Notes: generated by a model from the letters alone, not told the origin. A stretch of DNA of 64,000 bases from an uncultured Pseudomonadales bacterium (GCA_958296165.1 OY282447.1:3819154-3883153); one strand, 5' to 3'; counted from the first letter of the stretch, positions 54,882 through 63,815 are shown. Made by a program: numbers and translations.

Positions 54882-54975
54882 CTTTCTTTACCTATGTGCT
54901 CGCCGCCATGAGCCTGGCGACATACATCCGCCAGTCTCGATAGGGGCTTCAGTCACCGTCACGGGTGGTATGCGT

Positions 54976-57564
54976 TCATTTCCGTCTCTCTCTGATACTC
55001 TTCACCCAAGCGGCAAATGCGCCAATGTCCTGTTCGATCTCTTCCGGCCCGGGAAAGGGCTGATTGTCAGCAGCGGACATGTCATGACCACGCATGTGCG
55101 TTGAACACTTCGACATTGCTGCCTGTACAGCTTCACAGTCAATCTTTGAAATATCAGACAGTTTCAGTATCTTGTGTTGTGTCTGCACACTTGGCCTATA
55201 TCGTTCCACAATGCCTTCCAACAGCACCTCTTCGACTCCACGCTCCCAAGTCTCACGAAGAAATCCGTAGATGTCCGCTCCCTGCACTTCGTAATCTTGT
55301 TGATTCCCCTTCCGATGCAGGCTGCCAACTGCTTCACACCTGTCTCTGAGATATTTCAAGCGTTTCCTTACCGTCATCGCGGGCGATGGTACATTCTCGG
55401 CAAGCACTCCGACGCCGATCGCCGTTCTTCGAATGAATTGACTACGATTGTCGACTCCGACATTCTTCGCCTCTTGGGACAACGCGTGCCAAAAGACGAG
55501 ATCGTGCGTAAATACGACTACTTGCCGCCTGCGCGCCTCATCGGCGAGCCGCTTAGCTACGTTATGTCGCCAGTTGTGGTCCAAAGATGAAACCGGATCG
55601 TCGAACAAGATCGTTGAGCGATCTTCGGCGGTACTAAGTTCTGAAAAAAAGGCTGCCATTGAAAGGCACCTAGCTTCGCCCTCGCTCACGACCTCGGCCA
55701 CTTCTGCACTTGGTGCGCGGGTCAACGTAATTTGATGATATAGGGATCCGCGGGATCCGCCTGCGCCCTTAAGTTCTACCTCTATTTCATGGAAGTTCAG
55801 GCGCTTCAGTTCTCGCTTAAACGCCTCTATGAGCCGCCCAGTCACGGCCCTCTTTGTGACTTCACTGCTCTTGCGGGTAATAGTATTTGTCCGAGTTTGG
55901 AGGATACACTGATGGTATGCAGCGACACGCCGCTTTCGGACTATATCGTTCAATACAGCATCGATGTTATCAGCGAGTATTTTGCGCGCCTCCAATTCTT
56001 CCAACTCGACACGTATTGTACTGACAAGTTCCGTTGTTGCGTGTGCTCTAATCTCCTCTGACCGAGTTACGAGATCGTCTATGTATCTTCGGAGAGTAGA
56101 TAGATCCAGCGCTGGCATGTAAGTCGGAGGTGAACCTCCGTCTACGGCCTTCAAGATCGTCTCGCGCCGCTCAGTCAAAGTACGAATACAGGTACGAGCA
56201 ACTACGGCAATATCCGGCCGATCTAGAGTAAGCTCATCGACAACATTGGTGAGCGAGTCGTCAACAATCACCGCTGAACCAACCGATGATAGGGCCGAGT
56301 CGAACTCGTGCTTCGCCCGCCGGTAATCTTGTTCGACGGTAGACGCTAAGTGGTCGCGGAGATCGATCAGACGGCGACTGCCCGCACCTGAGAGGGGTTG
56401 CTGGCAAAGAACACATCGCGCTCCCTTTCCTACGTTAGGAAAAATCGTTGCGGGATAGGCATCTTTAGAAGAAAATTCACGAGCGCACTCCCAGAGTTGG
56501 TGCCAAGAATCTGACCCGGTATTGGGTAACGGCATCGACATCAATACCGCAGAGTGAGACTCGAGTGTAGCCTTTTTGACATCATGTACGTGTAGAGTCT
56601 CGAACAAAGATTGGACTGAATCATCAGACAATTGACTTTGACACTTCTCAAGTTTTTTCAGAAGACCTCTTACACGATCGGCGCGAAGGCTCAGGTCTTT
56701 TGCTCGATGAAGCGGATTGTCGGCCGTCAGATCGGCGAGACGCTCTCGTAGCTCCGTAATACGGGTCCTTTCTTCGTCACTTACGGCAGATAGGCTTCTC
56801 ACCTTGTCAGAGCTAGTGAGTGCTGTTAGGTTATCCAAGAGATCACTTACAACAGTTCCGTCGGGAACAGTCGGCAGGTTCAACTCCTGACTCTCAAGCG
56901 ACGTTCGTTCTCTTTCCAAGACTTTCTTCACTTCTTCGCACGTTTGCGCGAGGTAGTCAAATAGATCGAGCCCCATTGGGCGAAAAGCAACATCTGTTGG
57001 CTTACTGACGTAGACTCCGGCGCAATGGCTATCGAAGACGCTAACGCCCCTGAGGGCACTATCGGTACCGTGATCATCCCAGTCATAGTCAATCGAGTCG
57101 TTGCCGATGCTGTAGTTTATGGTGGCCGAAGGCATCTTAGGTGGTCCACCAGACGTGACGTCGCCAAGAATCCGCTCCACACCGCGAGCTCTACAGGCAC
57201 GCTTTAGAATCCTGGTGTAGCCGGATTTCCCTGTGCCGTTATCACCGTACACTACGGTCAGATTCGGACCAAAGGTGATGGTCTGACCGGGGGCAAGTGC
57301 ATTGACGCCGGCGTGGTGTGTAAGGCTGTTCAAGGTGACAGTCTTGCCAATTTCGGACCGGTTGGGAAGCTGACTTGCACGAAGGGGTTGCGACTCAATC
57401 CCTTCGTCGAGCCCGTAAGAGGACTTGCAGAGCGACACGAGATCATTGATGTCGGCGTCGTCGACCGCTCCCTTCGTCACGAGCCGACGCAGCGCGTCTT
57501 TCTGCCACTCGGGCCTATCGACGGACCAATCCAAAATCTCTTGATATATGTTGACGCTGGCCAC
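54976..57564 (-). CDS. Rad50/SMC-like AAA ATPase with CxxC hook
   Basis: 862 residues from GTG 57564 (AGGAAGAGA upstream). The N-terminus has RPEWQKDALRRLVTKGAV, then Walker A YGDNGTGKSGYTRIL (107-114). Coiled coil surrounds CVLCQQPL (~384-387), a zinc-hook-like CxxC. The C-terminal half has SEGEARCLSMAAF (ABC signature region), STILFDDPVSSLDHNWR (Walker B/D-loop) and VVVFTHDLVF (His switch). AAA_13-type proteins such as RloC/PrrC have this plan and act in defence. No anticodon-nuclease motif could be assigned to the C-terminus. Base composition is visibly lower in GC than that of its neighbours. Confidence 0.78.
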   Translation of the reverse strand: MASVNIYQEILDWSVDRPEWQKDALRRLVTKGAVDDADINDLVSLCKSSYGLDEGIESQPLRASQLPNRSEIGKTVTLNSLTHHAGVNALAPGQTITFGPNLTVVYGDNGTGKSGYTRILKRACRARGVERILGDVTSGGPPKMPSATINYSIGNDSIDYDWDDHGTDSALRGVSVFDSHCAGVYVSKPTDVAFRPMGLDLFDYLAQTCEEVKKVLERERTSLESQELNLPTVPDGTVVSDLLDNLTALTSSDKVRSLSAVSDEERTRITELRERLADLTADNPLHRAKDLSLRADRVRGLLKKLEKCQSQLSDDSVQSLFETLHVHDVKKATLESHSAVLMSMPLPNTGSDSWHQLWECAREFSSKDAYPATIFPNVGKGARCVLCQQPLSGAGSRRLIDLRDHLASTVEQDYRRAKHEFDSALSSVGSAVIVDDSLTNVVDELTLDRPDIAVVARTCIRTLTERRETILKAVDGGSPPTYMPALDLSTLRRYIDDLVTRSEEIRAHATTELVSTIRVELEELEARKILADNIDAVLNDIVRKRRVAAYHQCILQTRTNTITRKSSEVTKRAVTGRLIEAFKRELKRLNFHEIEVELKGAGGSRGSLYHQITLTRAPSAEVAEVVSEGEARCLSMAAFFSELSTAEDRSTILFDDPVSSLDHNWRHNVAKRLADEARRRQVVVFTHDLVFWHALSQEAKNVGVDNRSQFIRRTAIGVGVLAENVPSPAMTVRKRLKYLRDRCEAVGSLHRKGNQQDYEVQGADIYGFLRETWERGVEEVLLEGIVERYRPSVQTQHKILKLSDISKIDCEAVQAAMSKCSTHMRGHDMSAADNQPFPGPEEIEQDIGAFAAWVKSIRERRK

Positions 57565-57578
57565 TTGTAGGTCTCTTC

Positions 57579-57776
57579 CTAGTTGGTCTCGCTGATCGCC
57601 ACGTTTGACTGAAACATCACAACCAACGTTGAGTTGACGGCACCATCGTCGATACCGAGCTCTGCTGACAGGAGCGATGAATAGCCGATGGCCAGTTCTC
57701 TATGTCTGACGTGGCGACTCGAGAGCCAAGTTTTCATCACACTGCACATGCTCACTGATTGGATGCCCGTTTCCAA
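57579..57776 (-). CDS. Possible small protein or fragment
   Basis: 65 codons overlapping the end of the methyltransferase fragment by 25 bp and ending 14 bp before the SMC-like gene. [20 protein letters not shown] then [11 protein letters not shown] looks protein-like. It may be the tail of a broken gene. No family recognised. Confidence 0.22.
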   Translation of the reverse strand: METGIQSVSMCSVMKTWLSSRHVRHRELAIGYSSLLSAELGIDDGAVNSTLVVMFQSNVAISETN

Positions 57777-58922
57777 GCAGTCAAGTAGCCCACGTCGCTC
57801 TGGCAGAAGTCGAACGGAGCAACCCAGCGATGTACCGTCGCCCCCACGTCACCACATCGTAGGGAATGGGTGGTGTGGTCCTTGCCGCGATGTACGACAC
57901 CCCGCTCGAGGTCGTGGACATCCTCCCAGCCCAACGCTATGCCCTCCTTCGTCCCGTCCGACATCGTCAGTGAATAGCTGGTGTCTCCTTTGATGGCCTT
58001 GCGGCTCAGCCCCACGCCCGGCAAGCCCTTTGATGGAGTGAAGACGACGCGCCCGTTCGCGTCATAGTATGTCTCGGCTTCGTACTGCCGCATGACGGGG
58101 AACTGGATACGGTAGATGGCGAGAAGTTCGTCGAAGGTCAATCCTAGGGCTTTAGCGGCTAGGACGTCGATTTCAACTAGCGCTTGCCGACGGGCGTAAT
58201 CCGTGCGTAGGGCGTGGTCTCGGTGCCATTCTGATGTGAGCTCCGACCAGTCGTTGGGGAGGCGCGGGTCTTGGCGCATCCAAGCGTCTTGGCGGAAGGC
58301 GTCGATGGCGGTCATCGTGGTGCCGTTGGCTGATGTCTGTTGAGACGTACAAGCAGCGTACCACAGGTCGGCGTAGTGGTTGGTGAGGCAGCACAGGCGT
58401 AAGGCTCTGATTCTTAAGGCGGCTCGGATGCGTGGGTCGCAACCTTCGGTGAGGATGGGGAGGCGGCTTAGCCAAGAGAGGTTGGCGTGGCCGGACCCTG
58501 TCGTCTTCATGAAGAAATCGAGGACGATGGACATTGAGAGGGCAGCGAAGTCGAGCAGTTGTCCTGCATCACGGAAGGCGGTGGCGACGCAAGTATTGAT
58601 GAGGCCAACGCCCTTGGGGATGATCGCCGGTACAAGAGTGCGTTCAAGAGCGGCGCTAATCATCTCTCGGTGGATTAGACGGTAGTAGTCCGTCATCTTG
58701 CGCGGTTCATCCTCCCCCGGCTCACACTAGGCCACCCGTGGCGTCCGCGCCTTGTACTCCTCGGCACTACAAGCCGGAACGTAGTTCGTGCGCGGCAGGT
58801 AGTCGTCTGGCAGCGTGGCGAGGTCGAGCACATCGTAGTGGCTGTTCTGCGTACACACGCGGCGCGGCGTCTTGTTGAACGGGTTGCCCACGAAGAAGTG
58901 CGGGCCGGAGAGAGGATCAGCT
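57752..58922 (-). pseudogene. C-terminal part of large Eco57I-type methyltransferase, with nonsense mutation
   Basis: Starts abruptly at about GADPLSGPHFFVGNPFNK, continues LTTLP-like DLATLPDDYLPRTNYVPA, then hits TAG (58729-58727) where the same frame goes on as [17 protein letters not shown]; the expected Trp codon TGG has become TAG. It continues with [37 protein letters not shown] and [20 protein letters not shown]. These are C-terminal features of the very large adenine methyltransferases of phage-restriction systems. The N-terminal and SAM-binding parts are missing. The end is also diverged. Confidence 0.7.
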
Positions 58923-59448
58923 CCGAGGCGTCCGCAGGAAACCGCGTTTCGCGGCGGATAGGCGCTGCCACGCGAGCCACCTGCGGCGCTTGCAAGGCTG
59001 GCTGGACGAGCGCGGCGCCACGCTCGGCTTGACGACGGGACTGCTGGCGGTCGGGTTGGCGGCGGCAAAACCGCGTGGCGACGCGGCTGGCGTTGGTTCT
59101 AGCGCTCGACGACCGGCAGCATGGCCTCGGCACAGCGGAAGTCGACGAGCCCCTGGCCGAACTCGCGATCGACGCCGGGTTCCCCGACGTCTTCCGTGCA
59201 TCTACCCAACGCGAACCGTTGTCGCCGTCCTCGTTGAGCAGCAACGCGCTATCTACCCTCCTCAGCCTTGACAGGAAGCCAGCCAAGCCGCGCTATCGCC
59301 GACGGGCCCAGTCGGCGAACTACCTCGCCGAACCCGTCTCGCCCACGTCGTATTGCCCTAGGGGGATGCCTGGGTGGACGCGCTAGTGACTGGTCAATCG
59401 GCGAGTTCACGACTGAGTTTCTGAGCCTCGGCAATCTGCGTCCGGGTC
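58923..59448. other. Stretch without a recognisable gene
   Basis: High GC with overlapping Arg/Ala-rich frames in all directions, none with domain-like sequence. It separates the two inverted methyltransferase fragments and may be scrambled remnant DNA. Confidence 0.4.
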
Positions 59449-60264
59449 ATGTTTGCCGACAAGTCTGCCCGGATGCTCGACTTCGCCGCGTTGTCCATGT
59501 CCATTGTGTTGGACTTCCTGATACGGACAGCGGGAGCCACCCACGTGCGCTTCTCGCAGCTACGCGGCCTCCCCATCCTCACCGAAGATTGCGACCCACG
59601 CATCCGTGCCGCCTTAAGAGTCAGAGCCTTACGCCTATGCTGCCTAACCAACCACTACGCCGACCTGTGGTACGATGCTTGCACATCTCAACTTCCAGCG
59701 CCGACGGACACCCAGCCCATGACCGCCATCGACTACGCCCGCCGCCAAGCCCTAGTCGAAATCGACGTCTTGGCTGCCAAAGCCTTGGGGCTGACCTTGG
59801 ACGAACTCCAAACCATCTACCGCGTACAATTCCCCGTCATGCGCCAATATGAAGCCGAGACCTACTACGACGCCAACGGACGCATCGTCTTCACGCCATC
59901 GAAGGGACTGCCGGGCGTGGGTTTGCCCCGTAGAGCTATCAAGGGCGACACCAGCTATACGTTGACAACGCCGGAGAGCACAAAGGAGGGCGTAGCCACC
60001 GCCGACGGCAGCCCGCCAGCGCTGATCGACTGCGTCCACCGCCTGATGCACCTGTGGAAGACCGGCGAGCAGAGCCGCGTGGACGCCTACTTGGAAGCCC
60101 AGGGCCTATGGCGCAACGAACTCTGCCGGCAGGTGGTGCAGGCCATCCTGGAGCTTGCCAGGCCGGGCACGGACGAGCGTGCTACGCTTGAGTACATCCA
60201 GAACCACTTGGCGGCCCACGGCGGAACGCCCATGCCGCGGCAGCGAGCCCTGTTGGACGAATAG
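59449..60264 (+). pseudogene. Inverted, chimeric methyltransferase fragment
   Basis: The first ~180 codons duplicate the fragment on the other strand at 57752-58696: [53 protein letters not shown], then [20 protein letters not shown]. About 40 residues between TAID and YARRQ are missing relative to that copy. After KEGVA the sequence switches to [38 protein letters not shown], resembling the C-terminus of DUF1156-type methyltransferases. The frame is open from ATG 59449 for 271 codons, but neither parent is complete. Confidence 0.6.
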
Positions 60265-60393
60265 GATTCATGTCGGTCCCGACGACCTTTCGGCTACGCG
60301 GTCTCAAAGGCGGGTCTAGCGGGCGGCCGGACGGTGTGCCTCTACCAGCCGAGCCTGAGCGCGGTCGCACGGCGTCGCCGCCGCCCGGGACAA

Positions 60394-60735
60394 TCAGGCT
60401 ACTCTTTGGATGGATCGCTCCGAGATTGACGGTTCGCCTACCGCTATACGCTTCATTTTGCCGAACGACCGGCGTTCTTCCGCGGTTAGATACCGCCACG
60501 ACTGCGGGACAACGAAATTGGCGAACTTCCTACGCAAGTCCGCTAGGGGGAGTGGATGCTTGTGTTCCCACGCATGTGCAATGTTCAGTGCGAACGCCTT
60601 CGATCGTCCTTTGTAGTAGGACTCAAAGGTAGCTTCGTCCACACGCGCCAAGTGCTTGACTTTCCGCCAGACGACTTCGGGCGTGTCTTCCCACACCTTG
60701 TCTACTCTGAAGCCACCCGGTCGGATCGTACGCAT
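60394..60735 (-). CDS. ASCH-like domain fragment
   Basis: 113 residues from ATG 60735. DKVWEDTPEVVWRKVKHLAR, YYKGRSKAFALNIAHAWEHK, then FVVPQSWRYL follow the C-terminal half of ASCH/PUA-like proteins (W-x-TP, YYKGR-KA-A, PPQS-RYL). The usual N-terminal strand with the RNA/nucleotide-binding loop is missing, so it may be truncated. Confidence 0.45.
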   Translation of the reverse strand: MRTIRPGGFRVDKVWEDTPEVVWRKVKHLARVDEATFESYYKGRSKAFALNIAHAWEHKHPLPLADLRRKFANFVVPQSWRYLTAEERRSFGKMKRIAVGEPSISERSIQRVA

Positions 60736-61136
60736 TCGGAATCCCGCAGGCCAAGCAAAGACGTTCACCTTCGACAAAGGCTGGCTCGCCGTGGCGGAGC
60801 GCGATTGACGATGGCGAGCAGGTGGGCGTGCAGGCCAAGCGCTACGAGGAGAGCGCGGGCGGCCGTGTCCGCAGCCGGCTGGCTGTCGCCGAGACCCACG
60901 CGACGGAGTTGCGCGAAAGAAATTCGTCGCCCGCTGCGTGACTCGTGCAAACGGGTTTTCGCGGCATGTCGGACATGAACGGCACTTGGCCATGTCCAAT
61001 CTCAGAGAGCTCCCCACCTCGCCGGGCAAAGTCCTCATCCAAGAGCTCCGACGCTGGGGCCGCCGCCGGCGGCGTTCACCGTGGTGGCCGAACCGGCGGA
61101 AGCTGGTTGCACCCGTTTCGGCGCATCCATCGTCAG
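60736..61136. other. Stretch without a recognisable gene
   Basis: Only mutually overlapping low-quality frames are present. A minus-strand CPTCRENP motif at about 60950-60990 could be zinc-ribbon debris, but nothing continuous supports a gene. Confidence 0.35.
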
Positions 61137-61799
61137 TTATGAAGCAAGGTGTCTTACATCCTCCCATTTCAGTATGTTTTCCTTCTTGAGCCAGCCTTGT
61201 TTGCACATAAACTGGACCTGCCCTCGTCGCTTCGCTTCCTCCACGTTGTTTACGATGAGAAAAGGTGTCACTTCTATCTCGCACTTGAGTATTTCAACCA
61301 ACAAGCTCGCCGTGACGTATTGGCGGACGAGTTGATGAACCAGAAACAGATTTGTACTTGCGCTGAACGCCATCTCGCTTTTGGCCTCTCCAACGAACAG
61401 ATGATTTGGAGTTTGCAGAACAATATCTATTTCGGTGTTGCGGAGATTGTCGAATAGCTTGACCCATCTCTGCCCGCTTGGGCGATAGTTCCCTTGCCCT
61501 TTGAGGCCACCGAAATCTGCTTGATGTAGAAGTGGGAACCGGTCCTCGTAGAGTGTCTTCCACTCATGATCGGTCTCACGGCCCGCCTCCTTTTGGTGCA
61601 AGTAGTCTCGCACCCCGCTCCAATACAATTCGAGGCTCACCTCATCCGGGCGAGTCTCTTTAGGTTCACCAAGCAGCCTAACGAACTCTAAGCGGGCCGT
61701 ATCGTTCTGAAGCAACGGGACGAAATGCAGCGCCGTCTTCCAATTTTCCGTTCGGTTCTCTATTCCCAAGATCATTCGGCTCTCTGCCCCCAAGATCAA
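61137..61799 (-). CDS. PD-(D/E)XK nuclease-like protein
   Basis: 220 residues from ATG 61799 (several in-frame ATGs follow). The core NTEIDIVLQTPNHLFVGEAK gives D125-x12-E138-x-K140, the PD-(D/E)XK nuclease signature, followed by a helix with Gln/Tyr (LVHQLVRQYVTASLL) typical of the fold. The C-terminus (CKQGWLKKENILKWEDV) is intact-looking. It likely cuts DNA as a stand-alone defence nuclease. No partner methylase gene is adjacent. Confidence 0.55.
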   Translation of the reverse strand: MILGAESRMILGIENRTENWKTALHFVPLLQNDTARLEFVRLLGEPKETRPDEVSLELYWSGVRDYLHQKEAGRETDHEWKTLYEDRFPLLHQADFGGLKGQGNYRPSGQRWVKLFDNLRNTEIDIVLQTPNHLFVGEAKSEMAFSASTNLFLVHQLVRQYVTASLLVEILKCEIEVTPFLIVNNVEEAKRRGQVQFMCKQGWLKKENILKWEDVRHLAS

Positions 61800-61920
61800 T
61801 GTCCCCTTCCCGACCGGGTTGGCCGTCGCCGCCGACCTCGGGTTTCGTGTGTCCCGGACGCTCCAAGCGTCCAGATGGCAGGATCGTGTGGCGCCGGGCG
61901 TTGAGGGTCAGAGACCGGCA

Positions 61921-62787
61921 CTAATTGGCGTCAGAGGGCACCGATGTCCGAAGCTGATTCACGAATTTCTTGACCGTGGCAACGGTGCGTGACACGCTCT
62001 CGGCTGAGGTTGAAGTCGACGCATAGTCGTTCCCGTGAGCGAGGTTGTCGCGAAGTTCGCAGATCGCCCGGAAGTCCTTCCTCAGCTGGGAGTTACTGCC
62101 AGCCACGAGGCCTCCTCTGCGTATGATGATGGTTGCCTTGTCGGCTAACTGGGTTGAAGCGATGTCGCTCACAAAGGTGTCGTTCCCCTTTGTTTCGGCA
62201 ATCCGGTCTGTGACGTTCTTGCGCCGAGCAGGGCTGAGCAAGTCGAGCCAGCCCCTTGGTCTGTCCTGCCACGCGTCATCGATACGGTCGGCCATGGCCA
62301 TTTCCAACGCAGTGACGACGCTGAACAGCGCTGCCCGTACGGGTAGCTTGTGGAGGTCCGCCATGCACACCAGACCCACGATATCGGTGCCGGAAACGAC
62401 AAGCCGCGTCGGGCGTTCGACTCCCTTCTTGATGAATTCCAAGATGCCGGCGTTGCTACCAATTAGATGGTCCTCCGTGAGGGGTTCGAAGTCGTCACCT
62501 ATTGATTCACCCGGAGTTGGCGCCTCTTTGAACCACCGCTCGGCGCGGTAGAGCCCAGTAATGCGGTAGAGCCCAGTAATGGGGTCGGCCTGCTCGACGG
62601 GAAGAAAGCTGAATTGGTCGACGTTCTTCGCCATGAGGCAGCCGATACAGTCGTTGGGCCTGCAAGTCATCAGCTTGTCTCGGGGCGTCATGATGAGGCC
62701 CACAGTCAAACCTGCTTGCATGGCCTGGACCGTTTCGGGTGTAGTGTCGGCAGGAGTGGCCCACGGGGGGTCCCCTACTGTTGTCAT
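61921..62787 (-). CDS. CBS-domain protein with HEPN-like C-terminus
   Basis: 288 residues, ATG 62787. Residues ~20-155 form a CBS-like pair (GLIMTPRDKLMTCRPNDCIG, FSFLPVEQ, then RLVVSGTDIVGLVCMADLHK LPVR). The C-terminal half is helical and ends with ELRDNLAHGND (R246-x4-H251), the R-x4-6-H motif of HEPN ribonucleases. A ligand sensor joined to an RNA-cutting domain is a plausible abortive-infection layout. A perfect 18-bp tandem duplication gives ITGLYRITGLYR in the linker. Confidence 0.5.
   Translation of the reverse strand: MTTVGDPPWATPADTTPETVQAMQAGLTVGLIMTPRDKLMTCRPNDCIGCLMAKNVDQFSFLPVEQADPITGLYRITGLYRAERWFKEAPTPGESIGDDFEPLTEDHLIGSNAGILEFIKKGVERPTRLVVSGTDIVGLVCMADLHKLPVRAALFSVVTALEMAMADRIDDAWQDRPRGWLDLLSPARRKNVTDRIAETKGNDTFVSDIASTQLADKATIIIRRGGLVAGSNSQLRKDFRAICELRDNLAHGNDYASTSTSAESVSRTVATVKKFVNQLRTSVPSDAN
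62545..62580. repeat. Perfect 18-bp tandem duplication inside a gene
   Basis: GCGGTAGAGCCCAGTAAT twice in a row (62545-62562, 62563-62580). It adds six codons in frame to the CBS/HEPN-like protein. Perfect identity implies a recent slip. Confidence 0.85.
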
Positions 62788-63115
62788 CTGCTGAGGCGTA
62801 TCCTGTCCAAGTCATTTTGGGCAATCATAGTGCTCGCTCCAGTCAGCGTAAAGGTTCTGAACTGGTTCCGGCCAAGACGTTCACCCCATGAATTCGCTTG
62901 ACACCATGACCGCGGCTTAGACCGGCCGCCAGCGTATCGCGGACTGGCGCGGACGCCTGCGGAACCATGCGAACCAACGATTGGCGACGTTCGCCCAGCG
63001 GAAAATCCCGCGTCCGGCGCGGCCGTGGCGCGGTATATGAAATGGTATAAGTGCGGAACGCCGATAGCAGAGTTAGCCCTTGAAAATCATATAGTTACGT
63101 GCATAGATCGGCGGT
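62788..63115. other. Non-coding right end of the island
   Basis: No gene seen. AATGGTATAAG at 63041-63051 repeats the 11 bases at 43940-43950 near the other island end, and GTATATGA precedes it (63033-63040). These are candidate integrase arm sites. Confidence 0.45.
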
Positions 63116-63126
63116 GCGCCCAGCCG
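63116..63126. repeat. attR core candidate
   Basis: GCGCCCAGCCG, right copy of the island-bounding direct repeat, within the IS transposase N-terminal piece. Confidence 0.7.
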
Positions 63127-63605
63127 TCGAACCTGCGGCGGCGCCTGGGCTTGACCCGGCCTTCGCAGATGCTGGCGAGGGGCACGGCGCCGGCGGCGAT
63201 GGCGCGCGAGAGGATGCGCCCGACGGTGGACACGCTCAGGCGCAGGCCCTTGCGTTCGAGCATGCGCTGGATCGGCGCCTTGCCCATGAACGGATGCCTG
63301 CGGCGCAGATCCAGGACGGCCTTCACGTCGCTCGGCTTGTACGACCAGCGCCGGACGCGGCGCGGGCGGGTGGACTTCGGCGCCAGGCCGCGCTGGCCGC
63401 TCGCGGCCAGCGCGGCCTTCCACCGACACATCGTGCGGCGGCTGACGCCGATCTCCCTCAGGGCGGCCGGCGCGGCGCAGCCGGCTCCGCGCAGTTCGTC
63501 GTACCGGCGGATCGCCGACAGGCGCTCGCGGGCCTCGGCCGGCAGCTCGGCGTCGTCGACCTTGAAACTGCGGTACGATCGCGTCCGCATCGATTCGATC
63601 TTCAT
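63116..63605 (-). pseudogene. IS transposase, N-terminal piece
   Basis: ATG 63605 with AAAGGAGA upstream. The HTH region (CAAPAALREIGVSRRTMCRW KAAL) and second HTH (MLERKGLRLSVSTVGRIL) are followed by RRRRRFDGWA, after which the frame leaves the family sequence (RSMHVTI). The next residues expected (RRWKYGDK) are found at 43805 downward, in the same frame. Residue 162 (Trp) is the joint. Confidence 0.88.
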
Positions 63606-63716
63606 GGTTCGGGTCTCCTTTCAGTGGGTTTTGCGTTCACTGAAGGCTACCCGATCCGGCGTCGGCGGCGGGTCTTCCGTCGCCGGCGCCGCCTCAGCCA
63701 ATCACGGCCCGGGCTG

Positions 63717-63780
63717 TGCCAAATCTATCTGAGCCGGCACAGCACTTGTGCCGGGTTGTGCCGGCCTAGCGGATTTGGCA
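63717..63780. repeat. Inverted repeat with inner GC-rich hairpins
   Basis: TGCCAAATC (63717-63725) and GATTTGGCA (63772-63780) are exact complements. Between them CCGGCACA and TGTGCCGG can also pair. It lies between the IS end and the downstream gene, and may be a terminator or REP-like unit. Confidence 0.55.
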
Positions 63781-63815
63781 CTGTGCCAGCCCTGACCGAC
63801 TGAGGCGGAGATCGC

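Larger units (their letters stand above)
43805..63126. mobile_element. 19.3-kb integrative defence island
   Basis: Flanked by the direct repeat GCGCCCAGCCG (43805-43815 and 63116-63126). Excision between the repeats restores the IS transposase frame. A tyrosine integrase starts 175 bp inside the left end and reads inward. The cargo is IetAS-like genes, an SMC-like ATPase, a JAMM protease, nuclease candidates and many decayed restriction and mobilization fragments. Base composition varies sharply: high GC near the integrase, visibly lower GC at 55-57.5 kb. This shows assembly from several sources. Confidence 0.8.
40575..63645 (-). mobile_element. Insertion sequence interrupted by two other elements
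   Basis: One IS (IS481/IS3-like DDE family, ~1.1 kb without inserts) spans this interval in three pieces. Its transposase reads in frame across pieces 63605-63116, 43815-43366 and 40677-40600. The outer ends are approximate: TTCAGT (40578-40583) and its complement ACTGAA (63639-63644) are candidate terminal bases only. The insertions are a 2.7-kb serine-recombinase element and a 19.3-kb island. Confidence 0.75.

Noticed and set aside
63637-63644. TTCAGT/ACTGAA as proven terminal inverted repeats of the IS
   Set aside because: Six bases are too few to set the IS ends; given only as a candidate.
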